Source of the DNA: an uncultured Acidobacteriaceae bacterium
GTDB lineage: Bacteria; Acidobacteriota; Terriglobia; Terriglobales; Acidobacteriaceae
Assembly: GCA_903849645.1 (NCBI GenBank)
Contig: CAINJJ010000052.1
Location: 1-48,895, forward strand
Direction: 5' to 3'
DNA: 48,895 nucleotides
How positions within the stretch are numbered: position 1 is the stretch's first letter; every line of letters begins with the position of its first letter. The translations under genes were made by a program, and so were the position numbers. The notes below the pieces were generated by a model. That model saw only the letters and a list, made by a program, of their open reading frames with translations. It searched no databases and was not told the DNA's origin. Below are positions 37,413 through 45,075 of the stretch, piece by piece.

Positions 37413-37661
37413 ATGCGCCAGAGCACGACACTTCTTGCCTTCACATTCGGTCTGGTATTGGCCATGTGCGGGTGCCAGAGCCATCAGTCCAAGGTTGACG
37501 CACTTCAGAAGGAGTACGACAGGCTGAGCCAGCAGTTTGCGAAGGACTGTTCTGAAGAGTACTTAAAGGTCCCCCCGCAACTGAGCGAGAAATGCGCAGA
37601 TGAAAGTCGAAAGATGGGAGAGGCAGGGCAACGTCTCAGGGATGAACTTGCAAAGCGATGA
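37413..37661 (+). CDS. Small lipoprotein in the conjugation operon
   Basis: 82 residues. Signal sequence FTFGLVLAMCGC, with Cys21 (or Cys19) as the probable lipidated residue. The rest is a charged helix (KVDALQKEYDRLSQQFAKDC) with two more cysteines and a basic end. Size, lipidation and position beside trbJ recall the TrbK entry-exclusion lipoprotein or VirB7, but I see no sequence motif that decides. A perfect AGGAG lies before the ATG, so strong translation is expected. Stop overlaps an upstream in-frame ATG of the next gene. Confidence 0.75.
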   Translation: MRQSTTLLAFTFGLVLAMCGCQSHQSKVDALQKEYDRLSQQFAKDCSEEYLKVPPQLSEKCADESRKMGEAGQRLRDELAKR

Positions 37662-37678
37662 AACGAGGTGAAAGCGTC

Positions 37679-38488
37679 ATGAAACGGTACATCTTCATTG
37701 CAATTGTGCTGAGTGCATTGGGAGTTCCACGGCTGTGCGCCCAATTCGGTTCCAGCATCGTTCTCGACCCGACGCAGGCGGCTCATGCCGCCCAACAGAT
37801 TCTTCAAGCGAGCCATCTGTACACGACGACCGTTGAGACCGCCAGGAACGTCATCGGAGCTTACAACCTCGCCCAGCAAATGGCGAGCCTTCCGAAGTCG
37901 CTCTACACTACCTACCGGAACTTCGGACAGCAACAGTGGATCGGGCTCTCCCACCCGCTCAATACCTATGGGAATTCGATCCTGTGGATGAACGCTGCAT
38001 CGGGCGGATATGGCGCCTCCGCAGCAAACGAATTCGCCAGCTTCCCGCGACAGGGGAAGATTCCGGGGTACAACTCGCTCAGCCCTGAAGGTCAACAGGC
38101 AATCGCAGCCAGAGGCGCAACGGTCGATCTCACAGATGCGGTCAGCAGCAGCAGTCTGCAGATTCTCGGCAGCATCCGCACGAGATCCGCGGAGCGGGAG
38201 GCGGAGATCAGCCACCTCGAAGTCGACAGCCATTCGAGCGATCCTTCCCAGCACACCGAAATGGCGACTCTCCAGCGGATCAACCAGGCGCTGCTGATCC
38301 AGTTGCGAACCCAACAAGAGACCAACCAGATGCTTCAGGCCCAGGCCCTGCAGCAACTGATCGAACAGAAGACCCAGCAGGACAACCTCAAAGCGCTCTT
38401 TCAGGTCGCAAATGGCTACCAGCAGAGCTTCAACGCGGTGACGCCGCAACAGACGAGCACCGGCACCAATTGGGCATTTCACTATTAG
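37679..38488 (+). CDS. trbJ: TrbJ/VirB5-like conjugation protein
   Basis: 269 residues from the ATG at 37679, which has GAGGTG upstream and starts a proper signal peptide (KRYIFIAIVLSALGVPRLCA). An ATG at 37658 would add seven residues and overlap the previous stop. The mature protein is largely helical and Gln/Ala-rich, with VLDPTQAAHAAQQILQASHL near the N-terminus and INQALLIQLRTQQETNQMLQ-AQALQQLIEQ near the C-terminus. This is the TrbJ/VirB5 pattern of a minor pilus-tip component. Its place between the lipoprotein and virB6 matches J-K-L order in Trb systems. Confidence 0.82.
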   Translation: MKRYIFIAIVLSALGVPRLCAQFGSSIVLDPTQAAHAAQQILQASHLYTTTVETARNVIGAYNLAQQMASLPKSLYTTYRNFGQQQWIGLSHPLNTYGNSILWMNAASGGYGASAANEFASFPRQGKIPGYNSLSPEGQQAIAARGATVDLTDAVSSSSLQILGSIRTRSAEREAEISHLEVDSHSSDPSQHTEMATLQRINQALLIQLRTQQETNQMLQAQALQQLIEQKTQQDNLKALFQVANGYQQSFNAVTPQQTSTGTNWAFHY

Positions 38489-38503
38489 CCAAAGGGGGCG
38501 GAG

Positions 38504-39358
38504 ATGGACTTCCTCATGACAATCAGGAACGGCTGTGACAGTGTGACCTCCATGGCCGCCCCATCGATCGATTCCCTGGGGCTCCGCATGGTGCTCGCCC
38601 TTGCAACCATCATGCTGGTCTGGTTCGGGGTGCAGGAAGCGCTTGCTTCAGCCCAGGGTGGGCCCGGATTCAACATCGCGAAGTTCATCAGCTTCTTCGT
38701 GCTGATTACATTCGCCTATTCCTTCGTGAAGTTCTACGACAGCGCGATACCGGGAATTGGTTATTCGCTCAAGGGCTTCATCAGCGGAGGGACAAGCAGC
38801 TTGGTCGACTATATTGGCGCCGATTCAACGAAGGACGTACAGGACAAAATCCACGAAGCAATCGGGAAAGTCGGCGTGTTGTCTCCTTCATTCACTGAGC
38901 CGTACACGCTGATGTGCACCTATACGGTCCAGGTTACTCTCTCCGTATTGACCGCAATAATAGCGGTCGTAATCGCCTACGGTGCTGTGGGAGCAACAAT
39001 CATTGGACTACTCGGCCCTGTATTTATCCCTTGGATGGTGTTTGATAAAACGGATTTCCTCTTCTGGGGGTGGCTCAAAGCATTCATCGGGTTTGAATTC
39101 TACAAGGTCGTTGCAGCCGCAACTATGAGCGTAATGAGCCACCTCCTGATCTCCTACCTCACCAGCGGCGCAATGCATATAGATGATCCGAAGAACCTCA
39201 TTTACTTGATGCCGGGACTGCTGATCATGTGCATCATCGCTGCCTATATCCTGTTCAAGATTCCGACCATGACAGCGAGCCTGTTCTCGGGACATACCGG
39301 AGGGCATGGCTTCGGGCTCAACCAGATCATTACGACCCTGGTCATTCGTTCACTGTAA
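38504..39358 (+). CDS. virB6: TrbL/VirB6-like polytopic membrane protein
   Basis: 284 residues with about five to six membrane helices (MVLALATIMLVWFGVQEALA, FISFFVLITFAYSFVKFYDS, LSVLTAIIAVVIAYGAVGAT, GLLGPVFIPWMVFD, LMPGLLIMCIIAAYILFKI). The central conserved GLLGPVFIPWMVFDKTDFLF-WGWLKAFIGFEFYK block is the TrbL signature, with the FEFYK-type segment equivalent to the VirB6 core. It forms part of the inner-membrane channel. It is shorter than many TrbL proteins (which exceed 400 residues) because the soluble tail is minimal. Codon use looks more AT-rich than in adjacent genes. Confidence 0.88.
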   Translation: MDFLMTIRNGCDSVTSMAAPSIDSLGLRMVLALATIMLVWFGVQEALASAQGGPGFNIAKFISFFVLITFAYSFVKFYDSAIPGIGYSLKGFISGGTSSLVDYIGADSTKDVQDKIHEAIGKVGVLSPSFTEPYTLMCTYTVQVTLSVLTAIIAVVIAYGAVGATIIGLLGPVFIPWMVFDKTDFLFWGWLKAFIGFEFYKVVAAATMSVMSHLLISYLTSGAMHIDDPKNLIYLMPGLLIMCIIAAYILFKIPTMTASLFSGHTGGHGFGLNQIITTLVIRSL

Positions 39359-39376
39359 GCGCGAAGGAGGAAATGT

Positions 39377-40060
39377 ATGGCAACTTCAGCCAGAACTGCA
39401 CCGGACATCACCCGCGCCGCGGAACGGTATCTGGAACAGTACGGCGATCCGCTGGTCATGAACACTTACCTGAAGGTGGCGAATCTCGTCCTCGCGGCGG
39501 TCTGTCTCGCTCTCGGAGCGCTGGTCTTCAAGAGCCAGACGGCGCTCGCCAATGTCCACCCGATGATCGTGCGCATCAATGACGTGGGCCGCGCCGAGGC
39601 GATCGACTACCGCAACTTCCAATACCGCCCGCAGGAAGCGGAGAATAAGTACTACCTGACGCGCTGGGCCGAGCTCTACTTCAGCCGCAATCGCTTCACC
39701 ATCGAGCGTGACCAGACGAACTCGCTCTACTTTCTCAACGGCGACGTGCAACGGGCCGTGATCGGACTCGAACAGAAGGACAACTTCATCCAGTCCTACA
39801 CCCGCGACAGCACGCTGCCATTCGTCGATGTCGAAGTCAAGAACGTGGTCCTTGACGACCTCCGGCAGTCGCCCTATTCGGCGCGTATTGAGTTCGAGAA
39901 AGTGTATGCAAATTCCACCGACCACTCGGAACTGAAGCGGGAGCGTTGGACCGCCAGCGTGACCTACGTCTTCCGCGAGAACGTGAAGAACAACGAACTG
40001 GCCGTGAACCCGCTCGGGTTGACCATCGTCCGATTCCGGGCTGACCAGGCGTTCAACTGA
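39377..40060 (+). CDS. virB8: VirB8/TrbF-like assembly protein
   Basis: 227 residues. Short cytoplasmic part with ERYLEQYGDPLVMNTYLK, one membrane helix at about 34-51 (VANLVLAAVCLALGALVF), then the NTF2-like periplasmic domain (VRINDVGRAEAIDYRNFQYR, YFLTRW-like KYYLTRWAELYFSRNRFTIE, PYSARIEFEKVYAN, VTYVFRENVKNNELAVNPLG). The final NPLGLTIVRFRADQAF is the classic VirB8/TrbF end. A perfect AAGGAGG precedes the ATG. Last gene of the tight first block of the operon. Confidence 0.92.
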   Translation: MATSARTAPDITRAAERYLEQYGDPLVMNTYLKVANLVLAAVCLALGALVFKSQTALANVHPMIVRINDVGRAEAIDYRNFQYRPQEAENKYYLTRWAELYFSRNRFTIERDQTNSLYFLNGDVQRAVIGLEQKDNFIQSYTRDSTLPFVDVEVKNVVLDDLRQSPYSARIEFEKVYANSTDHSELKRERWTASVTYVFRENVKNNELAVNPLGLTIVRFRADQAFN

Positions 40061-40584
40061 TCGAAACCGGCAGACGAGCCGGATCCCAAATCGAGGCGCT
40101 TCTTATGTCCTATCGCGGTCACAAATCGCGGCAGCCAGGCCCTTCTTTTCTTCGAAGGCGGAAATCGGGATCGAGAAAGCTTTCGAGATCGCTGCGGAAA
40201 CAGTCCGGCCGTCAGCTCCGGTCTTCATTCAAGCAGGTGTCAAGCAAACGGAATGGCATATCGAATCGCGTGCGCATCCGGGGCGGGAATTCGAAGTCGT
40301 TGCGGGCCATGAAGCGTTCGTCTCGCGTTTCGATTCCTTGCTTGTCCGGTCACGCGCTTCGGGCCACATCCGGCGCCCCCCTTCCCCACCACGCAAAGAC
40401 CGCGTGGCCGGGGGCCCCTGTTCTGCGGCACGTCGTCGCTCTGCTTTCCGGACTCCTCTCCCAGAGCAAGTCTGGGCCCCTGCTCCAGAATGCGCGTCTT
40501 GGCGCTTGGGAGCCGGGCTCCTCGCTGAGGCTTCGCCAGGGAGTGACCCGGCCAATCCGGGATCTCAAACAACGGAGACTCACC
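40061..40584 (+). other. 524-base gap between virB8 and ssb with coding-like remnant
   Basis: An ATG at 40105 with GAGG upstream opens a frame that runs into ssb without a stop, but its first 160 codons are Arg/Ser-rich and unlike a real protein. In the next frame, 40125-40345 reads like genuine protein (EIAAETVRPSAPVFIQAGVK then QTEWHIESRAHPGREFEVVA) yet has no start and no stop of its own. That is consistent with a decayed or frameshifted gene. The last third is GC-rich with nested inverted repeats (GCCGGG...CCCGGC, 40512-40552) and could hold an RNA element. Nothing firm. Confidence 0.4.
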
Positions 40585-40974
40585 ATGTATCAGAACCGCA
40601 TTACACTCATCGGATTCCTCGGCCAGGATGCAATCACCCGCGCCGCCAACAACGCCAGCTTCACCATCCTCTCGCTTGCCACCAAGTCTTCGTACAAAGA
40701 CAAGAAAACCGGCGAGTACAACGGCCATACCGAGTGGCACCGCTGCATCGTCTGGGGCAAGCTCTCCGAATACGCGAAGACGCTCAAGAAGGGCGCGCAC
40801 CTGGCCATCGAAGGCGAGTTGCGCAGCCGCGAACAGACCAGCAAGAAGACCAGCGCCACCGAGCGCGTTTGGGAAGTTCGTGTCTCTTCGATCCTGAAGC
40901 TTGACCGCGCCGAAAAGGCCAGCCCGGAAGAGCAGGAAAGCACCGAGTTCAACCCCGAGGAAGAGGCCGCCTGA
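40585..40974 (+). CDS. ssb: Single-stranded DNA-binding protein
   Basis: 129 residues. The OB-fold core has MYQNRITLIGFLGQDAITRA, ATKSSYKDKKTGEYNGHTEW-HRCIVWGKLSEYAKTLKKGAH and LAIEGELRSREQT, all standard SSB blocks. The tail is acidic (SPEEQESTEFNPEEEAA) but lacks the canonical DDDIPF end used by chromosomal SSB to recruit repair proteins. A plasmid-type SSB would coat the incoming single strand after conjugation. GGAG lies upstream of the ATG at 40585; longer in-frame readings start inside the gap. Confidence 0.92.
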   Translation: MYQNRITLIGFLGQDAITRAANNASFTILSLATKSSYKDKKTGEYNGHTEWHRCIVWGKLSEYAKTLKKGAHLAIEGELRSREQTSKKTSATERVWEVRVSSILKLDRAEKASPEEQESTEFNPEEEAA

Positions 40975-41041
40975 GCCTCTTCCTCTTCAAAGCCGGAGGC
41001 CCGGCGGATCGCTGGGCTTCCGGCTACTGTGAGGCAGCCGC

Positions 41042-42022
41042 ATGAGTCTGGAATTGATCCTGCCGTTTCTCCGCCCTATCGAGCCGTTGCTGATCGACAA
41101 CGACATCAGCGAGATCATGGGCAATCCCGATGCTTCGTGGTGGTTTGAACGCGACGGAAGGCTCTACCGTGACCGCTCCGTGAGGTTTGATGCGGCGCGT
41201 CTTCTGACCGGCCTCGAAGTGATTGCCAACAACCTCGGCAAGCGACTCAACGAGGACAGCCCTTCGCTGCACGCGCAGTTGCCCGATGGGAGCCGCCTCG
41301 CGGCCTGGATTCCGCCGCTCGTCAGCCCCGCGCCGGCACTCGCAATCCGCAAGTTCACCAGCCGCAAATTCACAATGGATGACCTGATCGCTCGCGCCAT
41401 GCTTTCGCGCACGCTTGCTGAGTTCCTTTCAGAACAGATTCGTGCGGGAAAGACGGTGCTCATCTCCGGCGGAACCGGCACTGGAAAGACCACGCTATTG
41501 CGGATTCTTGCCGATGCCATTCCGGACGACGAAAGAATCCTGGTCATCGAAGACACGCCGGAGTTGCAAATTGTGAAGCCGAACATTGTTCCGGTGGCTT
41601 CCCAAACCAACACCTTCAAGGCCAGCGTTTCGTTCGACGATCTGCTCAAGGGCGCGCTGCGCTTCCGGCCCGACCGCATCATCCTGGGCGAGGTTCGCGG
41701 AATCGAAGCCCGCACGCTGCTCGATTCCTTCAATACCGGCCACTCCGGCTCGCTTGCCACCATCCACGCCAACTCCGCCCAAAAGGCGCTCACGCGCTTC
41801 GCCAACCTGGTCATGCGCTCGCACTCCCAGGCGACCTTTTCCGACACTGAAGCGGAGATCGCGGAGGCCGTCGATTACGTCGTCCATGTGGAGCGCCGTG
41901 CAGGCGGTCGCACCGTCACCGAAGTCCTCTCCGTGGGCGGATATGACCGCGGCGCCCAGAGATACCGAATTGAGACCGTAATCGACACCGTTTGTGGAGA
42001 GATTCAGGAGGTGCATTCATGA
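41042..42022 (+). CDS. virB11: VirB11/TrbB-like secretion ATPase
   Basis: 326-residue hexameric ATPase. The N-terminal domain ends with LVSPAPALAIRKF. Walker A is GGTGTGKTT (143-151), the Asp box is ILVIEDTPELQI, Walker B is RPDRIILGEVRGIEARTLLD, and the His box GHSGSLATIHANSAQKALTR follows. All motifs are intact. It interacts with VirB4 and VirD4 to switch between pilus building and DNA transfer. Separated from the virB8 block by ssb, an unusual position since trbB usually leads the operon. The stop overlaps the next ATG (ATGA). Confidence 0.95.
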   Translation: MSLELILPFLRPIEPLLIDNDISEIMGNPDASWWFERDGRLYRDRSVRFDAARLLTGLEVIANNLGKRLNEDSPSLHAQLPDGSRLAAWIPPLVSPAPALAIRKFTSRKFTMDDLIARAMLSRTLAEFLSEQIRAGKTVLISGGTGTGKTTLLRILADAIPDDERILVIEDTPELQIVKPNIVPVASQTNTFKASVSFDDLLKGALRFRPDRIILGEVRGIEARTLLDSFNTGHSGSLATIHANSAQKALTRFANLVMRSHSQATFSDTEAEIAEAVDYVVHVERRAGGRTVTEVLSVGGYDRGAQRYRIETVIDTVCGEIQEVHS

Positions 42023-42147
42023 GCGATTTCAGGGTTCAGTATCGGCGCATGGCGGACACTGCGGCGGCACGAAACTGGCTCGCCGAGGGAGTCCCATTCG
42101 CCGACGCAATCACCATGATCGAGGTCCGCAGAAGGTTCGAAATGTGA
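42019..42147 (+). CDS. Small ORF ending at an in-frame UGA, possibly a truncated 81-residue protein
   Basis: The ATG at 42019 overlaps the virB11 stop and encodes 42 residues (MSDFRVQYRRMADTAAARNW, ending RRRFEM). After the UGA at 42145-42147 the same frame stays open to 42264 and still reads like protein (PSTCRAYAHEIVLAARAEFS). This suggests that an 81-residue product was split by a nonsense change, or that the UGA is sometimes read through. No function is recognised. Confidence 0.55.
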   Translation: MSDFRVQYRRMADTAAARNWLAEGVPFADAITMIEVRRRFEM

Positions 42148-42250
42148 CCCAGCACCTGCCGCGCCTACGCGCACGAGATCGTGCTGGCCGCGCGTGCCGA
42201 ATTCAGTAAGCAGAAAAGTGCAAAACCAAATCACCCAGAGGAGAGAAACC

Positions 42251-42568
42251 ATGCCGCTGCTTGAAATCGTCCAGACCCGCCAGATCACCGCTTCCATCCG
42301 GCTCGACGAATCGACCGCCGAGCAGATCAACCAGTACGCCGCCTTCATGCACGCCTCAGCCGACGAGGTCGTAGACAAGGCGCTCGGATACGTCTTTGCC
42401 AAGGACCGTGACTTCCAGGAGTTCCTGCGCACCCAGGAAGCCGCCAAGGTCCCCCACAGCCTCAGGATTCGCCGTGCGCCTCATCCTGTGGCCACACAGC
42501 CCCTGTTTCGCAAACCCTACAAGCGGTCCAAAGTCATGGAGCCGGCCAGTGAAGCGCGCCTCCATTGA
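42251..42568 (+). CDS. Ribbon-helix-helix-like small protein
   Basis: 105 residues from the ATG at 42251, with GAGGAGA upstream. The N-terminal part TRQITASIRLDESTAEQINQ-YAAFMHASADEVVDKALGYV has the strand-helix-helix layout of RHH/CopG-like DNA-binding proteins (alternating ITASIRLD strand, then two helices). The C-terminal half is basic (SLRIRRAPHPVA, RKPYKRSK). Such proteins in conjugation clusters commonly act as transcriptional repressors or relaxosome accessories. The target is unknown; the dyads at 31917-31960 and the oriT candidate just downstream are obvious candidates. Confidence 0.7.
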   Translation: MPLLEIVQTRQITASIRLDESTAEQINQYAAFMHASADEVVDKALGYVFAKDRDFQEFLRTQEAAKVPHSLRIRRAPHPVATQPLFRKPYKRSKVMEPASEARLH

Positions 42569-42639
42569 GCCCATTCCCGGGCGGAGCGTCCCGTTCGTTG
42601 CTTCGCACCGGGTTTATCTCGACACCCCACCCCTGAAAG

Positions 42640-42722
42640 GGTTGCGCACGCAACCAAATGGTTCCATCGGGAAACATGCACAAATCAGTTGAGTTAGCGA
42701 AATGGCGGTTCCATCCGGAACC
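42640..42722. other. Candidate origin of transfer (oriT)
   Basis: In the 186-base gap before the MobC-like gene there are two strong inverted repeats: GGTTGCG-CA-CGCAACC (42640-42655) and GGTTCC-ATCC-GGAACC (42707-42722). GGTTCCATC occurs as a direct repeat at 42660 and 42707. GCAACCAAATGG near 42651 is echoed by GGTTGCAAATGG at 42728. Clustered inverted and direct repeats next to mobC, coupling protein and relaxase genes are the usual form of oriT. The nick site cannot be read. Confidence 0.5.
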
Positions 42723-42754
42723 AGGCTGGTTGCAAATGGAAACGAGGTCCAAAA

Positions 42755-43135
42755 ATGCCTGCACACACTATGGAAATCAGTAACGGGCAGCGGCGAACCA
42801 ACGGCCGCGACAGCCGCACGCAAAGCATCGCAACGCGCTTCACCGTTGAAGAGGAGAAAGCCCTTCTCAGGAAGTCGGAATCAGAGGGAAAGAATCTCCG
42901 CGAGTGGGCGCGTGAGGCCTTGCTGCGCGAGGCCCGCGTCGAATACTCGACGCTCGACATGATCACCGAGATCGTCGGGCTGCAACTCCTGTTTCTGAAT
43001 ACCCTGGGGCCGGTGGCGCGCGGGGAGCGAATCAGCGCGGAACAGTTCCAGGGCATCGTCCAGATGGTCAAGACCAACAAGGCGAAAGCGGCTGACGAGA
43101 TGCTCTCGCGCCGCCGCTCCGCAAAGGAGAACTGA
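42755..43135 (+). CDS. MobC-like relaxosome accessory protein
   Basis: 126 residues. The centre TQSIATRFTVEEEKALLRKS-ESEGKNLREWAREALLREAR is the RHH-type core of plasmid mobilisation proteins such as MobC/TraJ: a basic strand followed by helices with a WAREALL segment. The C-terminus is helical (VYSTLD-type entry, then LQLLFLNTLGPVARGERISA). It likely binds oriT and helps melt DNA for the relaxase. GAGGT precedes the ATG; stop and the coupling-protein start are three bases apart, so the two are co-translated. Confidence 0.75.
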   Translation: MPAHTMEISNGQRRTNGRDSRTQSIATRFTVEEEKALLRKSESEGKNLREWAREALLREARVEYSTLDMITEIVGLQLLFLNTLGPVARGERISAEQFQGIVQMVKTNKAKAADEMLSRRRSAKEN

Positions 43136-43138
43136 GCC

Positions 43139-45067
43139 ATGCCGGGCACTTCAAGCTGGGGACGAAAAGAGTCGTGGATCTGGCCGCCGCGCGGCTTCTA
43201 CTACACCTTCGGGGCGGCTTTCATCGCCGTGGTGCTGTTCGGATTCTTCTGCTACCTGCGCTACGCATTCGGCCTCTCGCCTCTGCAGAGGTACTACCTT
43301 CCGTATGCCATCCGGACCGTGGTCACGGCCTGGCGACGGCCCGTCGAATCCTATCAATTGGTCTTCATTGGCGGCCCGCACCAGCCTGCGCGCGTGGCTC
43401 TCGACGGCGAGGTTGAGGACGGAATCACGCCTGAGTCGGGACACAAGCCGCTGCCCCTAGCACTGTCCGCTGCTGCCCGCGAGCGAGGGTTTACCTTGCT
43501 CTACCGGGAGCCGCCGCGGCTCTATTCGGACCAAGGCCTTCGGTTCTTCTTGAAGCGCTGGATCTACGAAGACCAGGAGGTCGCCAACCTGTTCCGGACT
43601 CAGGCGATCTTCGGCTTGATTATTCTCCTGATGCAGCTTCCGTTCTCGCTGCGGAAGGATATCGCGCGGCGCAAGGAACTCCGCTATGGCCGCCGGCTCA
43701 AGGGACCGATCCTTGTCAGCCCGAAGGAATTCACTCGCCAGCTTGCAGGCGACGGAATCGGCCTTCAGGTGGAAAAGCAGAAGGCGCTTCTCCGCATCCC
43801 CAGGGACGCCGAAAACACCCACCTGCTGATCGTCGGCGACACCGGCTCAGGCAAGTCCACCATCATCCGCAACATCCTATGCCAGGTGGCCGAGCGCGGC
43901 CACAGCGCCATCGTCTACGACCCGGCCTGCGAGTTCATCCAGCAGTTCTACTCGCCTGTGCGCGGCGACGTGGTGCTCAATCCGCTCGACGACCGATGCC
44001 CCTACTGGAACCCATCGGCTGAACTCAAACGGAAGGCTGAGGCAAAGGCCCTGGCGGTCTCCCTGTTCCAGCCCAGCGGCAATACCCAGCGCTTTTTCGT
44101 CGAAAGCCCGCAGAAGATATTTGCCCACCTCCTGTCCTACCTGCCGACGCCGACCGATCTGGTCCATTGGATGTCGAACCCGGAGGAGATTGATCGGCGG
44201 GTGAAGGGAACTGAGCTTGCCGCGCTCATCGATCCCAAGGCGCCGCAGCAGCGAACCGGCGTACTCGGCTCGCTCAACATGGTGGCCGACAGCTTCCGCC
44301 TCCTGCCCACCGAGCGGGATACAAATCGCAGTTGGAGCGCGACCAATTGGGCGGAAGATCGCCGGGGCTGGATCTTCATTACATCGCGTCCGGCAGTGCG
44401 CGAAGCCTTGCGGCCGCTCATCAGCCTGTGGCTGGACGTTCTGGTTCTCCGCCTTCTCACCGAGCCTAACTCGCATCAGCACCCGGCATGGTTCGTTATT
44501 GATGAATTGGCCAGCCTGCAGCGGCTTCCGCAACTGCACACGGCCATCACCGAGAACCGCAAATCGAACAACCCGGTGATCCTCGGCTTCCAAGGACGAA
44601 GCCAGTTGGAGGCGCGCTACGGCGAGGATGCCGAGGCCATGCTCTCACAACCGGCCACCAAGATCTTCCTGAAAACGAGCGAGCCAAGGGCTGCGAAATG
44701 GGTCAGTGAGGCAATCGGCGAAGTCGAGATCGAGAAGCTCCGCGAGACGCATTACGACGGCCAGCGCCCTGGCAGGAACTTTGCGCTGGACCGGCTGACT
44801 GAGCCGCTCGTTCTGCCTTCGGAGATCTCAGGTCTGGACAAGTTGCACGCCTTCCTCAAGTACGGCAACCACGTTACGCGCTTCTCCTTTCCTTACCTCG
44901 ACCTTCCGAAGCCTCATCCGGCTTTCGTCGAGCGCGCGATGGACGACTTTCTGCCCGCGCCGCCGCCGGCGATGGATGAGGGGGACGAACCGGCCGAGTT
45001 CAAACTTGACCCAGAAGAGCGACTGCCGCTGCAACCATCGTTCGAGTTCAGGGACTACGGAGTCTGA
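43139..45067 (+). CDS. virD4: VirD4/TraD-type coupling protein
   Basis: 642-residue DNA-translocating ATPase that brings the relaxase-DNA complex to the channel. Two N-terminal membrane segments (FYYTFGAAFIAVVLFGFFCY and, after a periplasmic domain, LFRTQAIFGLIILLMQLPF). Walker A GDTGSGKST at 233-241, the following VYDPACEFIQQFYSP, Walker B in WFVIDELASLQRLPQLHTAI and GFQGRSQLEARYGEDAEAML are the TrwB/TraD hallmarks. AAGGAGA lies before the ATG. It lacks the long acidic tail of F TraD. Ends nine bases before the relaxase gene. Confidence 0.94.
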   Translation: MPGTSSWGRKESWIWPPRGFYYTFGAAFIAVVLFGFFCYLRYAFGLSPLQRYYLPYAIRTVVTAWRRPVESYQLVFIGGPHQPARVALDGEVEDGITPESGHKPLPLALSAAARERGFTLLYREPPRLYSDQGLRFFLKRWIYEDQEVANLFRTQAIFGLIILLMQLPFSLRKDIARRKELRYGRRLKGPILVSPKEFTRQLAGDGIGLQVEKQKALLRIPRDAENTHLLIVGDTGSGKSTIIRNILCQVAERGHSAIVYDPACEFIQQFYSPVRGDVVLNPLDDRCPYWNPSAELKRKAEAKALAVSLFQPSGNTQRFFVESPQKIFAHLLSYLPTPTDLVHWMSNPEEIDRRVKGTELAALIDPKAPQQRTGVLGSLNMVADSFRLLPTERDTNRSWSATNWAEDRRGWIFITSRPAVREALRPLISLWLDVLVLRLLTEPNSHQHPAWFVIDELASLQRLPQLHTAITENRKSNNPVILGFQGRSQLEARYGEDAEAMLSQPATKIFLKTSEPRAAKWVSEAIGEVEIEKLRETHYDGQRPGRNFALDRLTEPLVLPSEISGLDKLHAFLKYGNHVTRFSFPYLDLPKPHPAFVERAMDDFLPAPPPAMDEGDEPAEFKLDPEERLPLQPSFEFRDYGV

Positions 45068-45075
45068 GGTGAGCC

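Noticed and set aside
40105..40584. A 160-residue Arg/Ser-rich N-terminal domain on SSB.
   Set aside because: The OB-fold begins precisely at the ATG at 40585 with its own GGAG; the upstream stretch has shadow-frame composition.
42019..42264. A selenoprotein gene at the in-frame UGA.
   Set aside because: No obvious SECIS hairpin follows the UGA and the surrounding residues do not resemble a redox site; nonsense mutation is the simpler reading, so it is listed only as a UGA-interrupted ORF.
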